DNA from: Fen-1058 sp964398185
Lineage (GTDB): Bacteria; Chloroflexota; Anaerolineae; Fen-1058
Reading direction: 5' to 3'
Assembly: GCA_964398185.1 (NCBI GenBank)
Contig: CAYNML010000010.1
Location: forward strand, 30,883-94,882
DNA length: 64,000 bases
Part shown: positions 23,976-32,845 of the stretch, one piece after another
How positions within the stretch are numbered: position 1 is the stretch's first letter
Layout: each line of letters starts with the position of its first letter
The notes under the pieces: model-generated
Database searches by the model: none
What the model was told of the DNA's origin: nothing
What the model saw: the letters and a program-made list of their open reading frames with translations, nothing else
Position numbers and translations under genes: made by a program

Positions 23976-24995
23976 ATGAGCACTCGTAAACTATTCGCCT
24001 GCTGTAGTGTGGTGATTATCCTCGTAGTCTTGACCTCGGCCTGCGCCCCGGCGGCCATGCCCACGCCAACGCCGGCTCCGGCTCAATCGGCTGAGCGAGC
24101 CGCGCCAACGCAACCGGCTGCGCCGCAGGAAGCCCCGGCGGCTCCCGCCGCGGATGCTTCATCTGTCAATGCACCGGGCGCTGGAGCGCCCGCCAAATCC
24201 ACCGGTGTGCAAGCCTCGCCTTATCAGCAGGGGCGGATGATCATCAAGAACGGTGAGATGACGCTGTTGGTGGCCGACACCGATCGGGCGTTGGATCAAG
24301 CCACCAGTGTGGCGGTGGACACCGGCGGTTACATCGTCGCGTCGCGGACGTGGCTGGAGGACGGCTTCAAGCACGCGCAGCTGACGATGGGCGTGCCGGT
24401 CGATCAGTTTGAAGTGGCGCAGCGCCGTTTGCGCGGACTGGCTGTGCAAGTGCTGAATGACACGGCTTCCGGTCAGGACGTGAGCGACGAATTCGTCGAT
24501 CTGCAATCGCGCCTGAACAACCAGGAAGCGACGGCGGCGCGCATCCGCGACTTTCTGAAGGACGCCAAGACGGTGGAAGAAGCGTTGCAGGTCAACGCGC
24601 AGCTCACGGAGGTGGAGAACGAGATCGAGCGGATCAAAGGCCGCATGAATTACTTGAAAGATCGGGCGGCTTTCTCGACGCTGGTGGTGACGCTCAATCC
24701 GCAGCGGCCCACGCCCACGCCGACCTCGACGCCGACCCCGACGCCCACGCCGACGCCCGCGTACTGGCAGCCGGGCAAGACGGTGGAAGCGGCGGGCAAT
24801 ACACTGGGCGGCTTGCTGCGCGGCCTGATCGATGCCGTGATCTGGCTGGGGATTGTGGTGCTGCCCTTCGTAGTTCCGGTGTTGGCGCTGATTGCGATTG
24901 TGGTGTACTTCAATCGGCGGAAGAAGAAGCCGATGGGGAAGTTCGCGCCTGCGCCTGAACCGGCACCCGCGCCCAAGCCCGACGAGAACAAGTAG
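23976..24995 (+). CDS. DUF4349-family membrane lipoprotein
   Basis: A 339-aa protein with lipobox LTSAC (Cys23), a long Ala/Pro/Thr tether (24-80), then the DUF4349 domain: MIIKNGEMTLLVADTDRAL, GGYIVASRTW, MGVPVDQFE, LDTASGQDVSDEFVDLQSRL-like, then a coiled coil (EVENEIERIKGRMNYLKDRA). A (Thr-Pro)n linker of about 20 residues precedes a membrane segment (280-305), and the tail is positively charged. Members are surface proteins of unknown function; the fold implies an oligomeric coiled-coil assembly. Start ATG 23976 follows GATGAGGAAAG. Confidence 0.82.
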   Translation: MSTRKLFACCSVVIILVVLTSACAPAAMPTPTPAPAQSAERAAPTQPAAPQEAPAAPAADASSVNAPGAGAPAKSTGVQASPYQQGRMIIKNGEMTLLVADTDRALDQATSVAVDTGGYIVASRTWLEDGFKHAQLTMGVPVDQFEVAQRRLRGLAVQVLNDTASGQDVSDEFVDLQSRLNNQEATAARIRDFLKDAKTVEEALQVNAQLTEVENEIERIKGRMNYLKDRAAFSTLVVTLNPQRPTPTPTSTPTPTPTPTPAYWQPGKTVEAAGNTLGGLLRGLIDAVIWLGIVVLPFVVPVLALIAIVVYFNRRKKKPMGKFAPAPEPAPAPKPDENK

Positions 24996-25017
24996 AGTTG
25001 TCCAGTCGCATACCCCT

Positions 25018-25075
25018 AAACAACAACGGATTGAGGAAACAACGAATTCGTTCCATCCTCAATCCGTTGTTGTTT
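25018..25075. terminator. Bidirectional terminator with 20-bp perfect stem
   Basis: 25018-25037 pairs perfectly with 25056-25075 (arms begin AAACAACAACGG and end CCGTTGTTGTTT). The loop holds a palindrome around GAATTC. It lies between the convergent DUF4349 and DUF5615 genes, with T-rich sequence on the plus side. Confidence 0.85.
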
Positions 25076-25100
25076 TCTTCTGTCCGGAGGGTCGAAGCAA

Positions 25101-25451
25101 TTACAGTGGCAGATAAGCAATGCGGTTGACCCACTCCTCCGCTTCCGTGGCGGTCCAGATCAGGATGAGGTCATTGACGATCTGATTGAGAGGATGATGA
25201 CGCGGCACAATGAGCACGCCGGGGGAATCTTGCCGGGTAATAAAAGCCGCAAAGTGCTGCGGCATGGTGGATTGATCGTGCGTCACCAACACGCGGCCAT
25301 CACGTGCCGCCCGCGCCAGAACTTCCGGATCGCGAACTCCGGCCAGTCGCGCCGCTGTGGCAGTGCGGAAGTCAATTTCCATCACCCGGCGCACGACGGC
25401 CGACACGATGATCTGGTTCAGATCGGCGTCGGCCTGAAAGCAAACTTTCAT
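25101..25451 (-). CDS. DUF5615 PIN-like protein (putative toxin)
   Basis: A 116-aa protein beginning MKVCFQADADLN, with conserved acidic residues at the start of the PIN/Mut7-C-like fold, then RDPEVLARAARDGRVLVTHDQSTM (the THD motif) and GVLIVPRHHPL. DUF5615 proteins are small PIN-related putative nucleases usually encoded after a DUF433 partner. The start codon overlaps the stop of the DUF433 gene by 4 nt, so translation is coupled. No nuclease activity can be shown from sequence. Confidence 0.85.
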   Translation of the reverse strand: MKVCFQADADLNQIIVSAVVRRVMEIDFRTATAARLAGVRDPEVLARAARDGRVLVTHDQSTMPQHFAAFITRQDSPGVLIVPRHHPLNQIVNDLILIWTATEAEEWVNRIAYLPL

Positions 25452-25762
25452 CGAACCGCTACTGTCATGTGAGCGCGCGCGTCGGCCAGCTTCTGATAAA
25501 ACATCGGATCGCGCTGGCGCGCTTGCTGGCGCTTCTTTTCAAATTCAGTCTGGCGCAGCTTGAGATAAGCATCAACGGTATCGCGCTGGGCCAGATAATA
25601 GGCAATAGTGCCATAGACCTGTTCCAGCGTCAGCGCCGGAAAAGACTGCGCGATGCTTTCTGCTGACTGCCCGTCCAGAAAGGCGTAGATTACCGAATCC
25701 AGCGCGACGCGGGTGCCGGTGATGCGGTAAACGCCGTCTCGCTTTCTCACATAGGTACTCAT
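25448..25762 (-). CDS. DUF433 helix-turn-helix protein (putative antitoxin)
   Basis: A 104-aa protein with the DUF433 pattern: YRITGTRVALDSVIYAFLDGQSAESIAQSFPALTLEQVYGTIAYYL, a winged HTH-like domain that normally precedes a PIN-like DUF5615 protein. The C-terminal 30 residues are charged and helical and probably wrap the partner. The order antitoxin first, toxin second, with a 4-nt overlap, is typical of toxin-antitoxin modules. Confidence 0.88.
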   Translation of the reverse strand: MSTYVRKRDGVYRITGTRVALDSVIYAFLDGQSAESIAQSFPALTLEQVYGTIAYYLAQRDTVDAYLKLRQTEFEKKRQQARQRDPMFYQKLADARAHMTVAVR

Positions 25763-25839
25763 CTTCTCCTCGCTTTCTTACAGAGATTATACTGCGCGCG
25801 GCAGCCCATCGCAAATAGTACCTGGCAGCGCAGCGTGCT

Positions 25840-25874
25840 TTGCATCTCTCTCCAAATCAGTCTACAATCTCCCC
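25840..25874 (+). promoter_or_regulatory. Promoter of xseA giving a leaderless mRNA
   Basis: TTGCAT at 25840-25845, a 17-nt spacer and TACAAT at 25863-25868. CTCCCC and then the ATG at 25875 follow. The -10 box to start codon distance is exactly 6 nt, the same as at 1690 and 57811. Confidence 0.65.
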
Positions 25875-27086
25875 ATGCAATCCAGCCTTTTCACGCAGCC
25901 CGAAGCCGTCACCGTCAGCGAACTGACCCGCTACATTCGCCAGATGTTCGAGTTGGACTATCGTCTGCAGGACGTCTGGGTGCAGGGGGAGATCAGCAAT
26001 CTCAGCCGCCCGTCGAGCGGGCACGTCTACTTCACGCTCAAGGACAGCGGCGCGGCCATCAAATGCGCCATGTGGCGCAATTCCGTCACGCCCAACGTCC
26101 ACCGCTTGCGCGAGGGCGATGCGGTCCTCGCCCACGGCAAGATCAGCGTGTACGAAGTGCAGGGCGCGTATCAACTCTACGTCGATGCGATCCAGTCGGC
26201 GGGCGTGGGCGATCTCTATCAGCAGTTCGAGCTGTTCAAGGCGAAACTGCAAGCCGAGGGCCTCTTTAACCCCGATCGGAAACGCGCGCTCCCCGAAGTT
26301 GTGTACGCCATCGGCATTGTCACCTCACCCACGGGCGCGGCCTTGCAAGACATGCTCAACATCATCGGCCGACGCTGGCCGCTGCTGCGCGTGGTGCTTT
26401 CTCCCACACCGGTACAAGGCGATGACGCTCCGCCAAAGATCATTGCCGCGCTGGAGCGGCTGTATCAGCGCGATGACTTGGACGCGATCATCATTGCGCG
26501 CGGCGGCGGCTCGATCGAGGATCTGTGGTGCTTCAACGACGAGCGCGTGGCGCGCACCATCGCCCGCTCGCCCGTGCCGACGATTTCGGGCGTGGGCCAC
26601 GAAGTCGATTTCACCATCGCGGATTTTGTCGCCGACGTGCGCGCCCCCACGCCCAGCGCGGCGGCGGAACTCATCACGCCCGATCAGGAGGAGGTCCGCT
26701 CAACGCTGGAGGCTTACGCGACGACGCTGGATGCGATTCTGACCGATCGGATTCGGCAGTATCGCCTGCGGGTGCAGCTCAACGAACGAGCGCTGGCGCA
26801 TCTTTCGCCAAAGGTGAAATTAGCGAATGCACGGCAAAGATTGGACGAAGCAGGAAGCAGGATGCAGGATGCCACGCTGCACGGGTTGGTATTACGCCGC
26901 GAGCGTGTCAGGAGTTTGGCGGCGCAGTTGAATGCGTACAATCCGCTCAACGTGCTGGCGCGCGGCTATGCCGTGGTGCGCAAGGAGGACGGCGAGGTTG
27001 TGCGGAGTGTGATGCAGGTGACGCCGGGTGATGCATTGACCATCCGCGTGAGTGATGGCGAGATTAATGCCAGGACACAGCCATAA
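25875..27086 (+). CDS. xseA: Exodeoxyribonuclease VII large subunit
   Basis: A 403-aa protein with the N-terminal OB-fold (VWVQGEISNLSRPSSGHVYFTLKD) and the catalytic domain motifs GIVTSPTGAALQDM, ARGGGSIEDLWCFNDE and SGVGHEVDFTIADFVADVRAPTPSAAAEL, then a helical coiled-coil region and a C-terminal LARGYAVVRKEDG segment. It degrades single-stranded DNA to short oligonucleotides and needs XseB. XseB is encoded at 27728 but is separated from xseA by a toxin-antitoxin-like pair. The promoter suggests translation from a leaderless transcript. Confidence 0.96.
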   Translation: MQSSLFTQPEAVTVSELTRYIRQMFELDYRLQDVWVQGEISNLSRPSSGHVYFTLKDSGAAIKCAMWRNSVTPNVHRLREGDAVLAHGKISVYEVQGAYQLYVDAIQSAGVGDLYQQFELFKAKLQAEGLFNPDRKRALPEVVYAIGIVTSPTGAALQDMLNIIGRRWPLLRVVLSPTPVQGDDAPPKIIAALERLYQRDDLDAIIIARGGGSIEDLWCFNDERVARTIARSPVPTISGVGHEVDFTIADFVADVRAPTPSAAAELITPDQEEVRSTLEAYATTLDAILTDRIRQYRLRVQLNERALAHLSPKVKLANARQRLDEAGSRMQDATLHGLVLRRERVRSLAAQLNAYNPLNVLARGYAVVRKEDGEVVRSVMQVTPGDALTIRVSDGEINARTQP

Positions 27087-27100
27087 GGCGAGCAATCAGT

Positions 27101-27406
27101 ATGGCTTACACGATCGAGTTTGCGCGGAGTGTTCGGGAGGATCTGCAATCCTTCCGCAAAGGGGATCAGGTTCGTATTCTCGAAGCGATTGAGGTACACT
27201 TGACTCAGGAACCGACGCGACAAAGCAAGAGCCGAATCAAGCGGTTGCGACCGGGGACACGTCCGCCCTTTCGCCTGCGAGTGGATGACGTTAGGGTGTA
27301 TTATGATGTGATGGAAGGTACGCAGAAAGTGATTGTCTACGGCATTGTTGCGAAAGAGCGTTCTTTGGATTGGCTGGCGTCGTTCAGCGAGGAGGAACAG
27401 CGATGA
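27101..27406 (+). CDS. RelE/ParE-family toxin-like protein
   Basis: A 101-aa protein with the RelE/ParE fold pattern: MAYTIEFARSVREDLQSF at the start, a central basic segment (KSRIKRLRPGTRPPFRLRVDDVRVYYDV) and the end VIVYGIVAKERSLDWL. RelE-type proteins cleave ribosome-bound mRNA, while ParE types target gyrase. The sequence resembles RelE-like members with the R-L-R-V-x-D-x-R-V-x-Y strand. It begins 15 nt after the xseA stop, and its stop overlaps the next start (ATGA), so it forms a pair with the antitoxin-like gene. Confidence 0.82.
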   Translation: MAYTIEFARSVREDLQSFRKGDQVRILEAIEVHLTQEPTRQSKSRIKRLRPGTRPPFRLRVDDVRVYYDVMEGTQKVIVYGIVAKERSLDWLASFSEEEQR

Positions 27407-27744
27407 AAACAATTACGACGACTGAATTCAATCGTCACTTAAAAGACTATTTGGATCTCGCTGCCAAAGAAGTGGTTTTTATTACGCTGGACGATGGCCG
27501 AACCCTGCGCTTGGCCGGTGTCAATCAAGATGACTTGGACGATGAGATACTGGAAGCCGATCCGCGCTTTGCTGCGCTCATTGAAGCTCGCCGTGCCGAT
27601 TATGCGCGCTATGGCGGGGTATCATTGACGCAGCTGAAAGAACAACTTGCGCCGTCTCGTGTGCAGGAGGATTCGCCGGATTATCAAATCACCTCACAAG
27701 ACGAGGCAGCAGTGGACAAGCCTGACCATGCCCAAGAAGACTAA
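27403..27744 (+). CDS. Antitoxin-like protein (Phd/YefM-like) paired with the RelE-type protein
   Basis: A 113-aa protein starting MKTITTTEFNRHLKDYLDLA, as in Phd/YefM DNA-binding antitoxins, then VVFITLDDGRTLRLAGV, and an acidic C-terminal half likely to wrap the toxin. ATG 27403 overlaps the toxin stop codon by 4 nt (an open frame upstream to 27370 lies within the toxin gene). Its last 17 nt overlap the xseB start. The order toxin then antitoxin is the reverse of most modules. Confidence 0.75.
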   Translation: MKTITTTEFNRHLKDYLDLAAKEVVFITLDDGRTLRLAGVNQDDLDDEILEADPRFAALIEARRADYARYGGVSLTQLKEQLAPSRVQEDSPDYQITSQDEAAVDKPDHAQED

Positions 27745-27940
27745 GCCCCAACCCATTGCTGATTTGACCTTTGAGCAAGCCTTTGCCGAGCTGGAAGAAT
27801 CCGTCCACACGTTAGAACGCGGCGATTTGCCGCTGGAGGAATCGCTGGCGTTATATGAGCGCGGACAGGAACTCTCGGCGTACTGCGCCAGGCTGCTGGA
27901 TGAGGCGGAGTTGAAGGTGCAGCAGGTGGAAGCGTCCTGA
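27728..27940 (+). CDS. xseB: Exodeoxyribonuclease VII small subunit
   Basis: A 70-aa protein with the family core LTFEQAFAELEESVHTLERGDLPLEESLALYERGQEL, followed by C-terminal helix residues that bind XseA. ATG 27728 lies within the end of the antitoxin gene, so expression probably depends on read-through from xseA across the toxin-antitoxin pair. Length is typical (about 70-80 aa). Confidence 0.95.
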   Translation: MPKKTKPQPIADLTFEQAFAELEESVHTLERGDLPLEESLALYERGQELSAYCARLLDEAELKVQQVEAS

Positions 27941-27949
27941 GAAAATTTC

Positions 27950-28013
27950 ACCACGGAGGACGCAGAGGATTCTCGCAATTTCTCCGGGCACTCTGTGAAC
28001 TCCGTGGTTTGTT
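27950..28013. repeat. CCACGGAG-type inverted repeat used as terminator after xseB
   Basis: ACCACGGAG (27950-27958) and CTCCGTGGT (28000-28008) form the outer stem; GCAGAG and CTCTGT form an inner stem. TTTGTTT follows on the plus strand. It lies between the convergent xseB and murJ genes. Elements of this CACGGAG/CAGAGG sort are known in several bacterial genomes. Confidence 0.7.
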
Positions 28014-29564
28014 TCAACGACCTAATCGCCGCCTGACCATCCCCAGCACGCCGTGTAATTCTTCGCTCTTCAGCAGCCACGCCGCGCTAAAGTACACACC
28101 CGCACCGACGATCATCCCACCCACGGCGCGCACTACGACGCTGGCTGTCGACGTCGCCGCGAGAAAGCCCCACACTACCAATCCCATCAACACGGCTGCT
28201 GTCGTCGTTTTAAGCGCACTCAGCGCCACTCGCCGATCATCCAATCCGCCCAGGCGCTTGCGAATGACGACGATAAGCAAGATCATTTCGATCGAAGCCG
28301 CGGTCATGTTGGCCAGCGCGAGGCCCAGCACGCTTAACACGTTGATCAGGGATATGCCCATGACTAGATCGATCGCCAGGGCCAGGATGCCCAGCAGCAC
28401 CGGCGTCCTGGTATCGTGCAGCGCGTAAAACGCCCGCGCTAGAATCTCCACGCCCGAATGGCCGATCAGCCCCAACGCATAGCCAGCCAGCGCCGTGGCG
28501 ACAATGGCGGTGGAGGTGGCGGTGAACTGGCCGCGCTCAAAGAGCAGCTGCACGATCGGTTCGCGCAGCACCAGCAGGCCGATGGCCGCCGGAATGGCGA
28601 TGAACAAGATCGAGCGCACGGTCGCCGCGAGGGACGATCGGAGTTGGGCGAGCTGGCCGCGCGCATATTGATCGGCAAACGTGGGAAACGCGGCCGTCGC
28701 CACCGATTGCGCCACGACGCCCTGCGGCAGCAGCATCACACGCCAGGCGTAGTTCAACGCCGAGACCGCGCCTGTGGTCAACCACGACGCCAGGAAGGTC
28801 TCCACTAGAAACGTCAACTGCACTACCGCCACGCCGAACATGCGTGGAATCATCAGGCGGATCACTTCTCGCACGCCGGGGTCACGCACCACCAATCGGG
28901 CGGAGTACTGCATTTTCACCCGCCGCAAGCCCGGCACCTGAATCAGCAGATGCAGCAGCGCGCCGATGATCGCGCCGATCGCCAAGCCGAACACACCCAA
29001 CGCGGGCGCCAATGCGATTGCCCCGAAAATGATGCCCAGGTTGTACATCGACGGGGCGAGGCCGGGCAGCCAGAAACTTTGATGCGCGTACAAGATGCCC
29101 ATCACCACGCCGCTGACCCCGAAGATGATGGGTGGAATAAGCAGCAGCCGCATCAACTGCACGGTGAGCGCTTGCGCCTCAAGGCTGAACCCCGGTGCGA
29201 GCAGATAGCGCACGATCGGTTCGGCGAGCAACGCCGCGACGAGCGCGACCGCGATCAATACGACGACGACCAGATTGATCACCGCACTGGCGAGCCGCCA
29301 CGCGCCCGATCGATCCTCGCGGGCGAGATAGTCCGTGAAGGTGGGCAAAAACGCCGAGACCAGAATGCCGCCCGCGATGAGCGTGTAGATGATGTCGGGA
29401 ATTCTGAAGGCGGCAACGTAGGCGTCGTAGTCGCCCGATGTGCCGAACTGCGCGCCGATGACGACATCGCGCAGCAGGCCCAGCAGGCGGCTGACGAGGA
29501 ACGTCAGCATGACGATGAGGCTGGCCCGCGCAATCTGGCGGTTCGATGAAGCGGCAGTAGTCAC
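28014..29564 (-). CDS. murJ: Lipid II flippase MurJ (MviN family)
   Basis: A 516-aa membrane protein with about 14 predicted segments and the MurJ hallmarks: FLVSRLLGLLRDVVIGAQFG near the N terminus, YDAYVAAFRIPDIIYTLIAGGILVSAFLPTF, and further ALNYAWRVMLLPQGVVAQSVATAAFPTFADQ. It moves undecaprenyl-linked peptidoglycan precursor across the cytoplasmic membrane. Translation starts at GTG 29564, which is only 8 nt after a TATAAT (29573-29578 on the minus strand) and has no clear ribosome binding site, so its mRNA may be nearly leaderless. Confidence 0.95.
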   Translation of the reverse strand: MTTAASSNRQIARASLIVMLTFLVSRLLGLLRDVVIGAQFGTSGDYDAYVAAFRIPDIIYTLIAGGILVSAFLPTFTDYLAREDRSGAWRLASAVINLVVVVLIAVALVAALLAEPIVRYLLAPGFSLEAQALTVQLMRLLLIPPIIFGVSGVVMGILYAHQSFWLPGLAPSMYNLGIIFGAIALAPALGVFGLAIGAIIGALLHLLIQVPGLRRVKMQYSARLVVRDPGVREVIRLMIPRMFGVAVVQLTFLVETFLASWLTTGAVSALNYAWRVMLLPQGVVAQSVATAAFPTFADQYARGQLAQLRSSLAATVRSILFIAIPAAIGLLVLREPIVQLLFERGQFTATSTAIVATALAGYALGLIGHSGVEILARAFYALHDTRTPVLLGILALAIDLVMGISLINVLSVLGLALANMTAASIEMILLIVVIRKRLGGLDDRRVALSALKTTTAAVLMGLVVWGFLAATSTASVVVRAVGGMIVGAGVYFSAAWLLKSEELHGVLGMVRRRLGR

Positions 29565-29590
29565 GGGCGGGGATTATACCCCTAGACGCC

Positions 29591-29621
29591 AAAAGCACCG
29601 ATAGTCGCTGTCTATCGGTGC
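29591..29621 (-). terminator. Terminator of the M23 peptidase gene
   Basis: A perfect 10-bp stem GCACCGATAG (29595-29604) and CTATCGGTGC (29612-29621) with a 7-nt loop; on the minus strand it is followed by TTTT. It lies about 135 nt downstream of the peptidase stop codon and just upstream of the murJ promoter. Confidence 0.75.
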
Positions 29622-29756
29622 CCTGGCAAAAACAAGGAGGAGAAGAAGAGACGTTTTCGCCCGCTGCTCTTCGACTATATTTATACACCCGATCAATCTA
29701 CTTAACTCGACTACTGTCCTACGTTTACCCTACGGTCGTGTCGAAATCCCTCGATT

Positions 29757-31382
29757 TTACCAGTCCGCCACATAGAAACTGACCGTATCAAGCCAGAAAT
29801 TGGTAGCTAATGTGCCGTCAGTGACCGCTTCAAAAGAGATTTGGATAGGTTGTCCAGCATAAGCCCTCAGGTCAAAAATCTCTGACTGCCATGTTTCCGG
29901 CAAGCTCCGGTTTGTGATGGTCTTGAGTGTTTGCAGTAGATTTCCATTAGCATCTCGGATACGGACATATAGGAAATCGTAGTCTGCGGTCGTGCTGGTT
30001 TCCTCAGTAGACATCCACCACCAGAATGAGAAGCTGGCATAATCGACTGGCGTGGCTGGGCAGGTCAATTGCGACAGCCTATCTTGATTATAGTGATAGC
30101 GTCCTATCCACGCGCCATAATTATTGCCTCCGTAAACTTGTACGATAGGTTCTGATCCGTTAGTGCGGCTGACGGACCAGCCCGTAGCATCACCAGTACT
30201 AAAGTCGCCATTTGCAATAAGCTGACCATAAGCGGGTGTGCAGAGTGGATAATTGTTCAAGATCGTCGGAAGGTAGGTTTGATATTGCCGCCACTTGAAG
30301 GCATCTGCCATAACCCAACGTGTGCCGACAGATTCGCCAGTGTAAGCCCACATACCCGCTTCGCCGTGATTTGCCAGAGTATAGGTACCCAATGGAATCC
30401 AAGTATTGACATTTGCACCCTGATTCACTGGGCCTGCGGATTGCCAGCCGCTACTAGTCCAAATGTGATATGAGGCTTGCTGGCTCATCGCCAACCCTCC
30501 ACCTCCATCCGGATCTTCCGGTATAAAAACGTACAGTTTGCTGGGGCCTGATCTGAGTGGATTAGAGATCGCAGATGTCAACCAAGTATGATTCTCATAC
30601 TGAGAGCTAGTGTTAGAGCGATAAAAAGTGTGATAACCATTACCGCGATTGCCAACCTGCCAGTTAGCCAGAGGAAATGCTCCTGAGCCAGCGCCTGCGT
30701 CTTCCACGATAGTATCGGCACAAGAGATGGAATCTTCATTTCGGCTGCGCCAAAGACAGGTAGACACCTTGCCGTTGTAGTCAAATAGCGGATCTCTGAT
30801 CGCACCGCGCCAACCAAAGGGATCAACCGCATATGTGGTGTTAGCGTAGCCACCATATCGTACGCCAAAATGCAAATGTGCAGAAACATTTCCACTGTCG
30901 CCGCTTTCTGCGATATGTTGCCCCGTAGTAACAGAATCTCCCTGAACAACCAATCGTTGGCTCAGATGCGAGTACATCGAGTAATAGCCATTTCCATGGT
31001 CGATAATAATCGTCTGGCCGTACCCGCCCATGTTTTCAGAGACTTCGATTGTGCCTGCTGCTACAGCTAAGATATCCACCCCGATATCCATTGACCAATC
31101 CCAGCCATCATGTCCATCATACGGATACGGTTCACCAGTTTTATTCGCGTAAGAAGATGGTACACGCTCTCCAGTGTAAATCCAATTGTAGCCGTCGGCA
31201 CCGCCCCCATAGCTCGGTTCGTCATGATCAAAGTAAGCCGTAACACGATATGTTCCATCAAATGGAGGGCGAAATGCAATGCCATTCGCCCCGACGCTTT
31301 GAGCATATAGTGTAAGAGAAGCTAGTAGAACTATCGTGAAAATACAAGCTGAGGCAAGAATGCTACGCGCTTTTTGCTCCAT
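29757..31382 (-). CDS. Secreted M23-family peptidoglycan endopeptidase with C-terminal beta domains
   Basis: A 541-aa protein. The signal peptide is followed by a LytM/M23 zinc peptidase domain with H-x3-D (HDGWD) and the HxH pair (AHLHFG); GNGYYSMYSHLSQ and GDSVTTGQHIAESG are typical strands around the groove. It should cut peptide cross-links of peptidoglycan outside the cell. A middle region follows that resembles a golvesin/discoidin-like beta domain (NRGNGYHTFYRSN, then ASYHIW), then the linker YQTYLPTILNNYP and a C-terminal carbohydrate-binding-like domain (NGDFSTGDATGWSV). G+C is about 48%, far below the neighbours. ATG 31382 is chosen over an earlier start without signal features. Confidence 0.85.
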   Translation of the reverse strand: MEQKARSILASACIFTIVLLASLTLYAQSVGANGIAFRPPFDGTYRVTAYFDHDEPSYGGGADGYNWIYTGERVPSSYANKTGEPYPYDGHDGWDWSMDIGVDILAVAAGTIEVSENMGGYGQTIIIDHGNGYYSMYSHLSQRLVVQGDSVTTGQHIAESGDSGNVSAHLHFGVRYGGYANTTYAVDPFGWRGAIRDPLFDYNGKVSTCLWRSRNEDSISCADTIVEDAGAGSGAFPLANWQVGNRGNGYHTFYRSNTSSQYENHTWLTSAISNPLRSGPSKLYVFIPEDPDGGGGLAMSQQASYHIWTSSGWQSAGPVNQGANVNTWIPLGTYTLANHGEAGMWAYTGESVGTRWVMADAFKWRQYQTYLPTILNNYPLCTPAYGQLIANGDFSTGDATGWSVSRTNGSEPIVQVYGGNNYGAWIGRYHYNQDRLSQLTCPATPVDYASFSFWWWMSTEETSTTADYDFLYVRIRDANGNLLQTLKTITNRSLPETWQSEIFDLRAYAGQPIQISFEAVTDGTLATNFWLDTVSFYVADW

Positions 31383-31387
31383 GGTTT

Positions 31388-32845
31388 TCACCTCGTGCTT
31401 TCGGCAGATAGTGGCGGTAACCAAGCCAATGCGTTGCCCCATTGAGCCTGCTTTGAGATACTATTCAATTGTTTGCCGTCGATACTGGCATTCCATATCT
31501 CACTTAACAAGCTCCCCGTATTCGTAACTGCTGTAGACACAAAGGCAATAGACTGACCGTTGGGCGACCAAGTAGGATAGGTTGCTTCTTGACGCTCGAA
31601 TGCCGATAGTCGCGTAGTCTTTCCCGTCTTCACATCTGCGAAGGAGACGTGGCTCCAGGCAAGCGTAGGAAACGAGGGTGCACTATAAAAAGCTGTGGCG
31701 TTGTCCATCTGCACGAAAGCGATGTAGCGGCCATCTGGCGACCAAGTAGGTTGGTACCGGGCTTCACCCGGCAGTGGTAGATTGGAGGCCATTAGTCGCG
31801 CCCCGCTTCCGTCGGCATTCATGAGCCATAACTCACCTGGGAAGAATTGCCCTGGCTCGCTTTGAAATACAAAACTCAGCATATTGCCATCAGGAGACCA
31901 TGAAAGATCGGTTACTGATCCCTTAATTCGTCGTATTAACTGCTTATTCTTGCTATTGGTTTCTTGCGTCCAGATTTCAGTAAACTCCTCTCTATTCTCG
32001 ACTTCAACAACGGAATAAGCTAATAGCGTGCCATTGGGACTGGCAGAAACATTTTGGGCACGTGAAGTTCCACTTGAGCGAGTCGGCAAATTTGCCGGTT
32101 GCGCATATTGACCTGTCTTGACGTCCACCACCATAATTCCCCACGGTATAACGTCGGCTGGTTGTGCATCAAGCGGCTGAAACAGGAGCCGCTCATCTGG
32201 CAACCAATCCCGGAAGGCCCCCCAACACCTTGCCGGATCATCAAATGGACACCAGGTTTGCCCGGAGGCACGTTCCATGATCTTGATCTCAACATATCCG
32301 CCCAGGTTAGCCAGCTCCAGTGCCACATATTTTCCGCTTGGCGAGGGATACATGCCAATGAGATGCATCCCCTTCAAAACAGACTCATCACCGGCTTTGA
32401 ATTCTGATTGCTGTTTGCCCTGTGCATCAAGACCTGCTATATGAAACTCTGGGAAACCGGCGTTATCGACCACATAGTAGAGTGACTGCTCGTCGACGGC
32501 TGGCTGACCAAGCGGAGCCAGATCAGCTGGATGTGTTGGTGTCGGTTTTGGTGGCTCTGGTGTGACGGGCCAAGGCACGTCGGTAGGCCAGCCGGGCGGT
32601 GGTGGAACTGTCGGTATAGTTGTGGGTGTTGTCGGTGATTTTGAGGATAGGGGGATAGGCGTGCCTAATGGCGAGACCTGGGCCCCACGTAATGCGGTAG
32701 GTGAAGGTGGCGGTGCGAGTGGGGACCGAGAGAATAGTTTCGCTAGGCCGGGTAGCGCTTCATTAAGCAGACCCACAGTCACGACAAACGCTGCTAAAGC
32801 TATCACTACTTTCAGCACTAGTGAGGATTTAGTTTTGTGGTCCAT
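31388..32845 (-). CDS. Membrane-anchored TolB-like beta-propeller protein
   Basis: A 485-aa protein with an N-terminal membrane anchor (about residues 8-30), a Pro/Thr-rich stalk (about 45-110), then WD40-like/PD40 repeats: SASPNGTLLAYSV, DLSWSPDGNMLSFV, PTWSPDGRYIAFVQ and PTWSPNGQSIAFVS. These form a beta-propeller outside the membrane, probably for binding. It lies 5 nt upstream of the M23 peptidase gene and is co-transcribed with it, so the pair may act together at the cell wall (inference). Base composition is low in GC, like its partner. ATG 32845 has AAGGAG upstream on the minus strand. Confidence 0.75.
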   Translation of the reverse strand: MDHKTKSSLVLKVVIALAAFVVTVGLLNEALPGLAKLFSRSPLAPPPSPTALRGAQVSPLGTPIPLSSKSPTTPTTIPTVPPPPGWPTDVPWPVTPEPPKPTPTHPADLAPLGQPAVDEQSLYYVVDNAGFPEFHIAGLDAQGKQQSEFKAGDESVLKGMHLIGMYPSPSGKYVALELANLGGYVEIKIMERASGQTWCPFDDPARCWGAFRDWLPDERLLFQPLDAQPADVIPWGIMVVDVKTGQYAQPANLPTRSSGTSRAQNVSASPNGTLLAYSVVEVENREEFTEIWTQETNSKNKQLIRRIKGSVTDLSWSPDGNMLSFVFQSEPGQFFPGELWLMNADGSGARLMASNLPLPGEARYQPTWSPDGRYIAFVQMDNATAFYSAPSFPTLAWSHVSFADVKTGKTTRLSAFERQEATYPTWSPNGQSIAFVSTAVTNTGSLLSEIWNASIDGKQLNSISKQAQWGNALAWLPPLSAESTR

